From a virus: DNA of 29,090 bases. The DNA lies in IMG/VR virus record IMGVR_UViG_3300013006_002399, positions 1 to 29,090 of that record, one strand, 5' to 3'. The notes below the pieces were generated by a model. That model searched no databases. It was not told the DNA's origin and saw only the letters and a list, made by a program, of their open reading frames with translations. Both the position numbers and the translations under genes were made by a program. Shown in pieces: positions 14,392-21,753 of the stretch (the first letter of the stretch is position 1; each line of letters opens with the position of its first letter).

Positions 14392-14661
14392 TTAGTCTTT
14401 AAATTTTCGGCCGTCGGTTTGATCAAATTCCCGAAAAACTTTATTTTTCTCAAGCTCATTGATTTTGATGTTAATAAGATTCAGTGTGATCGGACTATTA
14501 GCAAGGCCAGGTTCTGCTTTTAAACCCAGCAGAAATCCAATCATCATTTTTCTTTTTAATAAATCTTTGAAGTAAAAAAAAACGGATGTAAACAGTCCAA
14601 TGGTGAGAAACACTATGTGCGGCCAGTATTGGGCTATGTAAACTGCGATTTTAGGGCACAC
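14392..14661 (-). CDS. Small single-pass membrane protein
   Basis: About 89 aa if it starts at the GTG at 14661, with AGGA upstream and one base after the stop of the 34-codon frame. One membrane segment (HIVFLTIGLFTSVFFYF) is followed by KDLLKRK and a soluble helical tail with FLLGLKAEPGL. The same order (membrane helix, basic stretch, FLLGL) occurs in the next gene. The frame is open to 14760, but the added part is compositionally unlike a protein. Lysis or signalling roles are speculative. Confidence 0.5.
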   Translation of the reverse strand: MCPKIAVYIAQYWPHIVFLTIGLFTSVFFYFKDLLKRKMMIGFLLGLKAEPGLANSPITLNLINIKINELEKNKVFREFDQTDGRKFKD

Positions 14662-14662
14662 T

Positions 14663-14767
14663 TTAATTTCCTGAAATGGGAGTTGGCGTGGTCTGGGTGC
14701 TGAAATCAGCCCACGAGCTGCGGCGGTATTCGATATATTCCCAGCCCACCCAGACGACACACATCAT
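14663..14767 (-). CDS. Very small protein after gene D
   Basis: A 34-codon frame beginning MMCVVWVGWEYIEYRRSS. A strong GGAGG lies 7-10 bases upstream, 19 bases after the gpD stop. It has five aromatic or Trp residues near the start. The strong ribosome site is the main reason to call it. I do not recognise it. Confidence 0.4.
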   Translation of the reverse strand: MMCVVWVGWEYIEYRRSSWADFSTQTTPTPISGN

Positions 14768-14785
14768 CTCATAACCTCCAATAGA

Positions 14786-15787
14786 TCACAAACTTGCCTC
14801 AAGCTCCAATTCTGTTGTGATACCGCTTTTCGGATCGAGGCGATGTGTCGCTTTTGACACGATCCAGGACAGTTTATCAACCTGAGGTTTGAATCCCTGT
14901 AAGCCGACCGGTGACTCTGTGCTGATCTGCGGGATGCCGATAGCTTTTGTGATCGTGAAGGTGGCCATATTGCGATTGAGCCTGGCTTTCTCCGCGTTAG
15001 CTGCTGCCTCGGCCTGTGCTTCGCTGGCATAGGTGCCTTTCAAACGCTTCTCCTTTGTGTCTGTGCCGACGTGCGCGCCGGTGCGCTTGGCCTTGCCGTC
15101 CTCCTGATAATAGGCCACCACGCCGGTGTAGTCGTGATCGCGGTCATTCTCGCTGTAGGTGAACTGGTCGCCATCAGCTCGGGTGATCAATATCTTCGGC
15201 AGCGATTTGCCGCTTGCGGTCTGGGCGGTACCGGCTTTGAAGATCAGTATGCGCTTTTGCTTGATGCTGACCTCGGCACCGTAGGCCTTGGCCAGCCGGG
15301 TGAGCATGTGGATGTCGGACTCGTCAGTCTGGTCGACGTGCTCCAGATTGATGCCCTGCAGGGCTGATGTCATGGTGAGTGTGAGGCTATGCCGTTTGGC
15401 AATCAGCGATGCGATCTGCCCGAAAGTCTGCTTGTGATATGACTGCCGGCGACCGACCTTGAGGTTGCTGGTGAAGTCTGCGGCGCGTGCCTTGACCGTA
15501 ATGATGTCGGGCGTGCCGGACCATTCGACCTCATCGACGGTGAACTGGCCCTTGTCATAGAGACCGTCGGCCCATCCGATCGAGATTTGCAGGTTGACCC
15601 CGCGCTTGGGCAGATTGAGTTCCCCGTCGTGGTCGTCCAGCGTGATGTCCAGTTCATCTGCGGTATCGGCTCGATTGTCCGTGATGGTGATGGACATGAT
15701 GCGCTCATCGATGAGCGCATTAAGCGGCTTATCGTCTGCGGTGATGTGCCAGCGGGGAGACGGGAGTTTGATGTCGTCCATGGTCAC
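14786..15787 (-). CDS. D: Tail hub / late control protein D
   Basis: A 333-aa homologue of P2 gpD, the baseplate hub at the tip of the tail tube (equivalent to T4 gp27). Typical features are an N-terminal domain with ITDNRADTADELDITLDDHDG and GVNLQISIGW, the VDEVEWSG strand, a middle with LAKRH and DQTDESDIHMLTRLAKAYGA, and the C-terminal EAEAAANAEKARLNR segment. The start overlaps the stop of U (ATGA). It is the last recognisable tail gene, and no ogr follows it here. Confidence 0.93.
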   Translation of the reverse strand: MTMDDIKLPSPRWHITADDKPLNALIDERIMSITITDNRADTADELDITLDDHDGELNLPKRGVNLQISIGWADGLYDKGQFTVDEVEWSGTPDIITVKARAADFTSNLKVGRRQSYHKQTFGQIASLIAKRHSLTLTMTSALQGINLEHVDQTDESDIHMLTRLAKAYGAEVSIKQKRILIFKAGTAQTASGKSLPKILITRADGDQFTYSENDRDHDYTGVVAYYQEDGKAKRTGAHVGTDTKEKRLKGTYASEAQAEAAANAEKARLNRNMATFTITKAIGIPQISTESPVGLQGFKPQVDKLSWIVSKATHRLDPKSGITTELELEASL

Positions 15788-16197
15788 CCCTGAGATGTCG
15801 TCTGCTGGACAATACGGTCATCGTCGACGCGGGTGAGGGAGATCGAGCAATCGATCTTGCGCGGTACACCGTTGATCAGGAGGATCTGGCGCGTCTCATC
15901 GATGCTGTCGATGGTATAGACACCGTAGATATAGCCGCTGCCGTCACACAGGACGTATCCCATGCCCTGATCGGCCATATCAGCCAGTGTATCGAGCGCA
16001 GCGCGCTTGCCGAGGCCTTTTTCCTCATAGATCAGGCAGGGCAGATGAACCTGGTCATCGCCCGGGCCGATGTACTGACGGCGCTTGCGGCCGGAGGCGA
16101 CCTGATTGTCTGCATAGATCCAATTCCGCTTGCGCTCGATCTGGGTAAAGGCGAGATCCGAGGGCTGGAAAACAAATTGGCCGAGAGCCATGAGCAT
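15784..16197 (-). CDS. U: Tail terminator / completion protein U
   Basis: A 137-aa homologue of P2 gpU, which caps the tail at or near the end of tube assembly. Typical sequences are MALGQFVFQ at the start, ASGRKRRQYIGPGDDQVHLPCLIY in the middle and IDSIDETRQ. GGAG lies before the ATG. A second ATG two codons later (16191) is equally likely. It lies between T and D in the order of P2. Confidence 0.92.
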   Translation of the reverse strand: MLMALGQFVFQPSDLAFTQIERKRNWIYADNQVASGRKRRQYIGPGDDQVHLPCLIYEEKGLGKRAALDTLADMADQGMGYVLCDGSGYIYGVYTIDSIDETRQILLINGVPRKIDCSISLTRVDDDRIVQQTTSQG

Positions 16198-16203
16198 GCT
16201 TTA

Positions 16204-18501
16204 TCACTCCGAATCATGCAGCGCGCTGCGCTGGTTGGATGCTTTCTTGCGTTCGTGCGCGTCTAGGGCTTTCTGTGCCTCGGTACCGGCTTTCTTGGGG
16301 TCGGTCTGGCCATAGAAATTCTGTGTGATGGCGGGTACTGCATGAGAGGCTGCATATGAGGGCTGGCCACGTGTGACGAGCGCCTGAATCGGGGGCTTCT
16401 TCACAGGCTTCGGCAGTCCTTTGGCGTTGTTGATCGTGTTGGTGTCAAGTGCCTCTTGAGCGTCTTTCGATCCGAGATGAGCCATTATGGTGGCGATGGT
16501 GCCACCGATAGAGTCTTTGGTGTCATCGCCCATATTGTCGTAGATATACCCGCCGATTTGTTGACCCACTTCCCATGCAATGAATGCAGCTCCAGCTGCT
16601 TTAAGCGCATTGAGACCACCTGCAACAGATGTCAGCGTACCGCCTACGCCTCCTGATGCCAGACGAAGCATGAACATGGCTCCTCGAATTGCGAGGATTG
16701 GAGCGAGAAGCGTAGTCACCACGATGAGCAGTGCGCCGAATACCAGTGCAAGACCGCCCATGATAGCAATAAACGAGAGTAGGTATTTAGTGATGGTCGG
16801 AAAGCTCTCTGCGAACCATTTAAGTGCATTGACGAATCCGAGCAGCCCCGAAATCACAGCGTTGAGCAGCGGTAGCAGTTGTACCCCCAGCTCGGTCTTG
16901 AGGCTGTCGTATTTGGCCATGAGCTCATCCTGCAGGCCTCCAGATGTGCTAAATGCTGCGTTGTAGCCTTGATCGAGGTTATAAGCACCCCGGTAGCTGA
17001 CGAGCTGGCGCTGGATGTTGCCCCGATCCATGTACATCTGCATGAAGGCTTGGCCAGCCTTGGTATTGGAGAAGGCCTGCGGGATCAGCATCAACATTTC
17101 TTTGTCGGTTGCATCGCGGCCGTGGCCTTTTTTGAAGCCTGCGGATAGACGCGGGACCAGATCCTTCGTGAGCCAGTCGAATGGGTTGTCGGCGAACAAC
17201 TTGGCCTCGGCAAGACCTCCGGCTGTCAGGATGGCTTTGTCGGTTTTTTTGCTGACAGTAACACCAGATTTATCGAGCAGATGATTAGCCTGCAAAAAGT
17301 TGGCGGCTTGCTCAGTCGTACGGCCTAGGGCGAGGTTGGTGAAAGCAGACATGGCACCGGTACCGGCGCGGAAACCGCCAGTCTCCTGAATCATGTGGCC
17401 CAACACATAATAGAACGCCTCATTGCTCATCATTTTGGTCGCGGCACCGCCCGTCTTGATCGCCTCGAGCCAGTCGGATGACTTGAGCACACCGCCAGAT
17501 CCGAGAATGGCCCGCATCATGAAGTCCTGCTGCTCCTGGAATGCGGCCACGCTCTTGGTGCCACCCCGGAGCTCGATGGTCTTGATCATGTCACGCATCT
17601 GCGAGTCGGCCTCTCCGGAGGCGTTCTCGATGCCTTTGGATTTGTACAGTGACTCGAGTGTCGCCTTGGCTTTGAGAATGTTGGGCATGAGCTCCTCGAC
17701 CTCATGCGGATTGCGCATGATGATCTGCGCTTCGGTCATCGACTCAAGCGCTGCGTTCTGGCTGATGCCCTTGATGTCGGTATGTCTGGCCATGTCCTGA
17801 AAATGCTGGACGACAGCCGGGCTGACACCGGTCACCTGCAAGCGCGTGCCGAGCTGCTGCCACTCTTGTCCTGACTCGGTGAGCTTGTGCATCCCATGCA
17901 GCACAGCGCCACCAGCAAGGGCGGATTCAAAGCCAGCAGAGCGGGCGCTGTTGAGCCGGCCCATCGTCTCCTGATGCTTCTCATTGGCTTCGGTGAGCTT
18001 GCGCTGCGCGATGGCCAGCGACGTGATTTTCGCGCGCTGCGCGTCCATCGCCTGACCCGTCGTCTTGATCTTGGCTGCGAGAATGCTCTCGCTCTGCGCC
18101 AGATCCTTGGTCTCGATGCCTGCGGCCTTGAGCCGCTCCTGCATGGTCTGGAGTTTGGAGAGCTGCTCGGATTCGATGGCTTTGAGCTTATCCAGTGCAT
18201 CCCGAGTCTTGGCCAATTGCTCCTGTGCGGCTTTATTGGGAGCGAGGGAGTTCTTGACCTCGCGTGCGTACCGGGTCTCTGCTGCGGTGGCTTCCTTGAG
18301 CTTGGCCGCTGTCTTATCCAGCTCAGACTGGACGCGCTTGTAGGCGGAGACGTCACTCTGGGCGCGCTTGAGCTCATCTAGCTCCTTTTTCATGCCCTTC
18401 ATCGCGTCGCGGGCGGTATTGACGGCCTTGTTGACGCCCTGCAAGGGCTTAGACATGCGGTCGTAGAGCTCGAGGTAGGCTTTGAGGGTCATATTGCCCA
18501 T
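16204..18501 (-). CDS. T: Tail tape measure protein T
   Basis: A 765-aa tape measure protein, which sets tail length and later passes through the membrane. The first 190 residues are coiled coil (ELDKTAAKLKEATAAE, AKTRDALDKLKA). A globular part at 200-530 is followed by hydrophobic helices at about 575-660 (YLLSFIAIMGGLALVFGALLIVV and following). AGGAG precedes the ATG. The length agrees with P2 T (about 800). A terminator-like hairpin sits directly upstream, so its expression may be lower than that of the sheath and tube genes. Confidence 0.93.
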   Translation of the reverse strand: MGNMTLKAYLELYDRMSKPLQGVNKAVNTARDAMKGMKKELDELKRAQSDVSAYKRVQSELDKTAAKLKEATAAETRYAREVKNSLAPNKAAQEQLAKTRDALDKLKAIESEQLSKLQTMQERLKAAGIETKDLAQSESILAAKIKTTGQAMDAQRAKITSLAIAQRKLTEANEKHQETMGRLNSARSAGFESALAGGAVLHGMHKLTESGQEWQQLGTRLQVTGVSPAVVQHFQDMARHTDIKGISQNAALESMTEAQIIMRNPHEVEELMPNILKAKATLESLYKSKGIENASGEADSQMRDMIKTIELRGGTKSVAAFQEQQDFMMRAILGSGGVLKSSDWLEAIKTGGAATKMMSNEAFYYVLGHMIQETGGFRAGTGAMSAFTNLALGRTTEQAANFLQANHLLDKSGVTVSKKTDKAILTAGGLAEAKLFADNPFDWLTKDLVPRLSAGFKKGHGRDATDKEMLMLIPQAFSNTKAGQAFMQMYMDRGNIQRQLVSYRGAYNLDQGYNAAFSTSGGLQDELMAKYDSLKTELGVQLLPLLNAVISGLLGFVNALKWFAESFPTITKYLLSFIAIMGGLALVFGALLIVVTTLLAPILAIRGAMFMLRLASGGVGGTLTSVAGGLNALKAAGAAFIAWEVGQQIGGYIYDNMGDDTKDSIGGTIATIMAHLGSKDAQEALDTNTINNAKGLPKPVKKPPIQALVTRGQPSYAASHAVPAITQNFYGQTDPKKAGTEAQKALDAHERKKASNQRSALHDSE

Positions 18502-18525
18502 GAGTGTCTCCTGTTGAATTCTAGA

Positions 18526-18562
18526 AAAAAGCAGCCCGAGAGGTCGTCAGGGGCTGCTTTTT
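18526..18562 (-). terminator. Terminator or attenuator inside the tail operon
   Basis: AAAAAGCAGCCC and GGGCTGCTTTTT form a perfect 12-bp stem with a 13-base loop. In minus-strand RNA it is followed by TTTTTTCTAG. It lies between the 115-aa gene and T, so partial termination would lower T, U and D. Confidence 0.75.
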
Positions 18563-18585
18563 GGGGTTCGTCCTTGACGTCCAGG

Positions 18586-18933
18586 TCATGCCGTCAGTGT
18601 CGCGCCGGCGCTGTCATCCAGTGGTGGCTGATCCGCAGCGGCGTTCTCCTGACCATCGCTGGAAGTGGCAGCAGCGGCACCGCTGGCCAAACCGGCAACA
18701 GAGGCCAAGCCGCCGATGAACTGATTGGCCAGTGCAGTGATCGGAGCGGCACCGGGTACCAGCTCGGAGAGCACAGCCTCGCCTGCCTGAATGGCTGGCA
18801 GATTGGTCTGGATCTCCGTGTTGACGTGTTCAACAACATTGATTGCAGCACCGAAATCCGGATGACGGACAGTCGATACCAGTACAGACAGTGCGCTTGA
18901 GACGGCGCTGAGCAGAATTGCAATTTTCATCAT
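18586..18933 (-). CDS. Small hypothetical protein between E' and T
   Basis: About 115 aa from the ATG at 18933 (GAGGAC upstream). The N-terminus is hydrophobic (MKIAILLSAVSSALSVLVS), then comes a helical region (VVEHVNTEIQTNLPAIQAGEAVLSEL) and an Ala/Gly-rich hydrophobic stretch (about 65-90) before an acidic tail. P2 has no gene at this place. It could assist the tape measure or be a membrane-active moron. The family is unknown. Confidence 0.6.
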   Translation of the reverse strand: MMKIAILLSAVSSALSVLVSTVRHPDFGAAINVVEHVNTEIQTNLPAIQAGEAVLSELVPGAAPITALANQFIGGLASVAGLASGAAAATSSDGQENAAADQPPLDDSAGATLTA

Positions 18934-18964
18934 AGTCCTCGATTCAAAATACGCGCTGGGGGTG

Positions 18965-19437
18965 TCAGTCGTCCTGACCGGAGCGGGCACGTGCGCGATC
19001 ATGCCAGCCCATCAACTCATCGAGATCCATCTCGTCGCAGTCTCGCGGTGTCCAATGGAATATCACCGCGAGATCAGCGATCACGTCGTCTACGCAGTCG
19101 GGGAGCTCAATGCCGGCATCTGCGTAGCGTCTAAAAAAGTCACGATACCCATCTGCAGCTTGACCAGATCCTGTAAATCAAGGTTGCCCACGTCGGCCTC
19201 AGTCAGGCTTGGAAAGCTGATACGGGGAACCAGCTTGATCAACGCATCGACGTCACCCTGCAGCACCGACGTGATGCTCAGGCCGCGCAGGGTTTGACCC
19301 TTGGGTTTGTACAGGATGACCTCGGTGATGGTCTGGCTGCCACGGGCAAAGCCGGCACCGAGGGTGATGAGGGTCTGGTTGGGATCTTGGATCGCGGCGC
19401 GGTTGGCTTCGATCTGTTCTTCAGTCAGTTTTGTCAT
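18965..19437 (-). CDS. E: Tail assembly chaperone E with -1 frameshift product E+E'
   Basis: The zero frame (19437-19090) encodes a 115-aa gpE-like tail assembly protein. Near its end the heptamer T TTT TTA (19138-19132) lies in the correct phase for a -1 slip (ACT TTT TTA). The -1 frame then runs 55 codons to TGA at 18965 and encodes a clear gpE' domain (VIFHWTPRDCDEMDLDELMGW). This is the arrangement known for P2 E/E' and analogous to lambda G/GT. The extended product is thought to bring tube subunits to the tape measure. The E start has GGAG 6 bases upstream. Confidence 0.9.
19132..19138 (-). promoter_or_regulatory. -1 ribosomal frameshift site for E/E'
   Basis: TTTTTTA in phase with the E frame. 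It joins gpE to the E' frame that ends at 18965. Confidence 0.85.
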
Positions 19438-19504
19438 GGTTGGCTCCGTGTTGTCGTGCTTATGAAAACGGTGATGTTAGGTAGTCAGGGGGCAGCGCCC
19501 GATC

Positions 19505-20011
19505 TTAGAGACCGAGTGCCTGCATGATGTTCAACGCGAGATCGTTGTCTCCCCATTTGTCGATGCCATTGACGAGATCGATCTCGAAAATAGGTAGGCC
19601 ATCGACGATGAGGCGTTGGTAGGTGACGTTGTAGTCGAGCTGGTACTGGCTCTTTTCGCCCAGTTTGGCGGTGCTGGGGTCAAAGTTGATGGCCTCACCG
19701 CGCATATACCACTCGGCACTCATGATGGCGCAGGTGTCCTGGCGCTGATATGCACCGACATAGCGCAATGGGAGATCCGAGGCACCGCAAACGGCTAGTT
19801 GGCTGATGATGGATGGATCGAAGCCGGCATATTTGATACTGGCCTCGAACTTCTCATAACCAAAGGTCAGATCAACGTCACCGATCATGCCGGCACCGCG
19901 ATAGGTGTCGGCTTTTTTCTTGATCTTGGGCAGGTCGATGCTTTCGGCCACACCCGCATAGTTGGTCATATTGGCAAAGACGTTAAAGTTTTTAAGTGTG
20001 CGTGGAAGCAT
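19505..20011 (-). CDS. FII: Major tail tube protein FII
   Basis: A 168-aa homologue of P2 FII, which polymerises into the inner tube. MLPRTLKNFNVF at the start, LPKIKKKADTYRGAGMIGDVDL and the C-terminal VDLVNGIDKWGDNDLALNIMQALGL are typical. AGGA lies before the ATG. It sits directly behind the C-terminal sheath half, as in P2 where FI precedes FII. Confidence 0.94.
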   Translation of the reverse strand: MLPRTLKNFNVFANMTNYAGVAESIDLPKIKKKADTYRGAGMIGDVDLTFGYEKFEASIKYAGFDPSIISQLAVCGASDLPLRYVGAYQRQDTCAIMSAEWYMRGEAINFDPSTAKLGEKSQYQLDYNVTYQRLIVDGLPIFEIDLVNGIDKWGDNDLALNIMQALGL

Positions 20012-20048
20012 GTCTTAATCCTCAGTGGATCGGTGCAGGGCCTGCGGA

Positions 20049-20666
20049 TCAGGCAGCGGCAGCGATGAGTTGGGCGAAGTTGACCAGATAGCGGCTCGTG
20101 ATCCGCTGGTTCAGACCGATCTGCTCGAGCGGCGGTACAGGGGTGTAGTCGTAGTCGACCCAGAATTGCCCGGAGGCGAGCAGATCGGCTGGGTTCTCAT
20201 CGGGATCAAACCAGACCGAAGCGCCGATGAATTTGCCGCCCTTGACGAGCTGGCGCAGCACGGCGTTGATCGAGTCGATGATGTCCTTGGCCAGAAAGCC
20301 GGTGAGGGGCTGGTCAACGAAGGGGAAAACACCGTTGACGATGGTATCGAGCAGGAACTGGGCACTCCGGGTATAGACCTCAAATGCAAACTCTGGATCT
20401 GACGAGCAGGTCCGGTTGCCCCAGAATCGGAAGCCGTTATGGTTGATCAGGGTGGTGACGTTGCCACTGTTCAGGGCAGCTGCGTCGGTGTCCTGATCTT
20501 CCAGATCCCACGATACGGGCATGCTGATGCCAGTCGGGCCATTGACCACGACGTTGGACAGGGATTTCTGGAAGCCGATGCGCGTGTCGATATCTGCGCG
20601 CAGCGCGGCTGCAAGTGCGGCTGTAGGCAGGATGCCAGGGCCGTAGGTTGGTGTAGTCGTGGGCAT
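20049..20666 (-). CDS. FI: Tail sheath FI, C-terminal half as a separate gene
   Basis: A 205-aa protein starting at ATG 20666 with GGAG six bases upstream. It corresponds to the second half of P2 FI: ILPTAALAAALRADIDTR, then LSNVVVNGPTGIS, WDLED, TTLINHNGFRFWGNRTCSSDPEFAFEVYTR and the closing DYDYTPVPPLEQ and QRITSRYL. These parts interlock sheath subunits and hold the contraction joints. In P2 they belong to one chain of 396 aa. The frame is the same as that of the preceding Ig-like domain, with only one TAA between. A TTG at 20678 is a weaker start. Function would require assembly with the N-terminal half in trans. Confidence 0.88.
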   Translation of the reverse strand: MPTTTPTYGPGILPTAALAAALRADIDTRIGFQKSLSNVVVNGPTGISMPVSWDLEDQDTDAAALNSGNVTTLINHNGFRFWGNRTCSSDPEFAFEVYTRSAQFLLDTIVNGVFPFVDQPLTGFLAKDIIDSINAVLRQLVKGGKFIGASVWFDPDENPADLLASGQFWVDYDYTPVPPLEQIGLNQRITSRYLVNFAQLIAAAA

Positions 20667-20723
20667 GATGGGCTCCAAGTGTGGGGTTGAGCGGTGGCTT
20701 ATGTCATCGCGGACAATCAGTGC

Positions 20724-21140
20724 TTACTTCGGGTAATTCCATGAGGCCGTCTGAACAGTGTCAGTCGTGCCTACAATGTGTAACGAATAGGTGCCTGATG
20801 CGGCAAAGGCACTGCTATCAAGCGGGGCATTGCCGTTCGGGGTATAGGCCAATAGAGCAAATGTCCACGTCGCTCCGTCTGGAGATACAACCAGTGCCGC
20901 AGGCTCAAGATTGCTATCGATGAAGGTCGTTGGATTACCTCCGCCCGGCGGGATGAAGGACACATAAAATTGCAAGGGCAGACCTGGTGTCGGTGGGTCG
21001 ATCGTGCCGCTATAGACCCCGTCTGATGGCAAATAGCCTTTGTCGTCCAGATACACTTTTGCTGTGAATGTTGGCGTCGGCGTTGGTGCTGGTCCCGGAG
21101 CCGGCGTAGGAGTTGGTCCTACGCCGGGGTCGGTTGAGAC
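20724..21140 (-). CDS. Ig-like domain frame reached by -1 frameshift from the sheath N-half
   Basis: Read from the slip site, this 138-codon frame begins VSTDPGVGPTPTPAPGPAP, a Pro/Thr linker. A beta-rich domain of about 105 residues follows (FTAKVYLDDKGYL, GLPLQFYVSFIPPG, ALVVSPDGATWTFALLAY, SGTYSLHIVG, TASWNYPK). The strand pattern and SGTYSLHIV near the end suggest an Ig-like fold. No ribosome site or good start precedes it in its own frame (only GTG at 21056 inside the fold), so it is probably made only as a fusion. The full product would be 195 sheath residues plus 138, or 333 aa. Ig-like domains added by frameshift are known from other phage virion proteins. Confidence 0.7.
   Translation of the reverse strand, partial: VSTDPGVGPTPTPAPGPAPTPTPTFTAKVYLDDKGYLPSDGVYSGTIDPPTPGLPLQFYVSFIPPGGGNPTTFIDSNLEPAALVVSPDGATWTFALLAYTPNGNAPLDSSAFAASGTYSLHIVGTTDTVQTASWNYPK
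21101..21127 (-). promoter_or_regulatory. Perfect hairpin downstream of the sheath slip site
   Basis: In minus-strand RNA CCGGCGTAGGA-CCAAC-TCCTACGCCGG is an 11-bp stem with a 5-base loop. It starts 12 bases after the slippery heptamer and contains the zero-frame TAG. It lacks a U-tract, so it is not a terminator. It fits a frameshift stimulator, although the spacer is longer than the usual 5-9 bases. Confidence 0.65.
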
Positions 21141-21724
21141 TTTCCCAGCACGTTACCTCCTGTGAACTCTGGCCAGATCAGCTCGATCTCGCGGTCACCG
21201 AGCGACGCGGCATAGGTATTTACAAGCTCTACGGTTGCCAGTGCATTGCCCTGAGCATCACGCGGGGTGGCGTAATACATCCCGCGCAGCTTCTTGGCCA
21301 CACTGATCATGGCCTGATCGACGTCTGGATTCTCAAGCTCTGGGGCAACGAGGATCTTGGGTGTGACGCTGGTGATCGATTTGGCATTGAGTAGTGCCAT
21401 CAGCCCGGTACGAGCGCCGGATTCATTGACACCCCCAATGACGCTGGTCTTGTCGCCACCGGATGCGCGAACCACGACCATCATGGGATTACCGATCAAC
21501 TGCATGGTCTCAAGCGCACGGCGCAAACTGCCGTCATAGCCGGCTTTACTGATGGCCTTGCTGATACTGGTCACCAGCACCGGTGTGTCGACTGGAAAGA
21601 AGGTTGCGTCGGCATCTGAGGCATACGCGACGAGGCCAATAATGGCGGTATTGGTTGCCTGAATCGGGATCGCGCCTGAACTTTGCTCTTGGGCGGTGAC
21701 GCCGTGGACGATGGTCGTTGACAT
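21119..21724 (-). CDS. FI: Tail sheath FI, N-terminal half
   Basis: A 201-aa protein that matches only the first half of P2-type sheath proteins: HGVTAQEQ, AIIGLVAYASDADATFFP, VLVTSISKAISKAGYDGSL, PKILVAPELENPDV and RGMYYATPRDAQG, ending with REIELIWPEFTGGNVL. In P2 FI the WPDF stretch is followed in the same chain by the ALGLRAKID helix. Here six residues follow the slip site and translation stops. GGAG lies 9 bases before the ATG. With the frameshift it becomes the N-sheath-Ig fusion. The split point falls in a loop, so the halves could still assemble. Confidence 0.88.
   Translation of the reverse strand: MSTTIVHGVTAQEQSSGAIPIQATNTAIIGLVAYASDADATFFPVDTPVLVTSISKAISKAGYDGSLRRALETMQLIGNPMMVVVRASGGDKTSVIGGVNESGARTGLMALLNAKSITSVTPKILVAPELENPDVDQAMISVAKKLRGMYYATPRDAQGNALATVELVNTYAASLGDREIELIWPEFTGGNVLGKSQPTPA
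21140..21146 (-). promoter_or_regulatory. GGGAAAG -1 slippery heptamer in the sheath gene
   Basis: G GGA AAG lies in the right phase (CTG GGA AAG TCT) six codons before the stop. This is the same heptamer as the lambda G/GT site. Slipping by -1 enters the open linker and Ig-like frame. Confidence 0.7.
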
Positions 21725-21753
21725 GGTTTATTGCTCCGGTTGTTTGGGGGGTG

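Noticed and set aside
21101-21127. Hairpin in the sheath region as a terminator
   Set aside because: The stem is followed by CTCCGGGACC and not by a T-run, and it lies 12 bases behind an in-phase slippery heptamer, so frameshift stimulation is the better reading.
20667-21139. Insertion sequence as the cause of the sheath split
   Set aside because: The inserted DNA has no transposase, terminal repeats or target duplication that I can see. It encodes a linker and an Ig-like domain in a meaningful frame.
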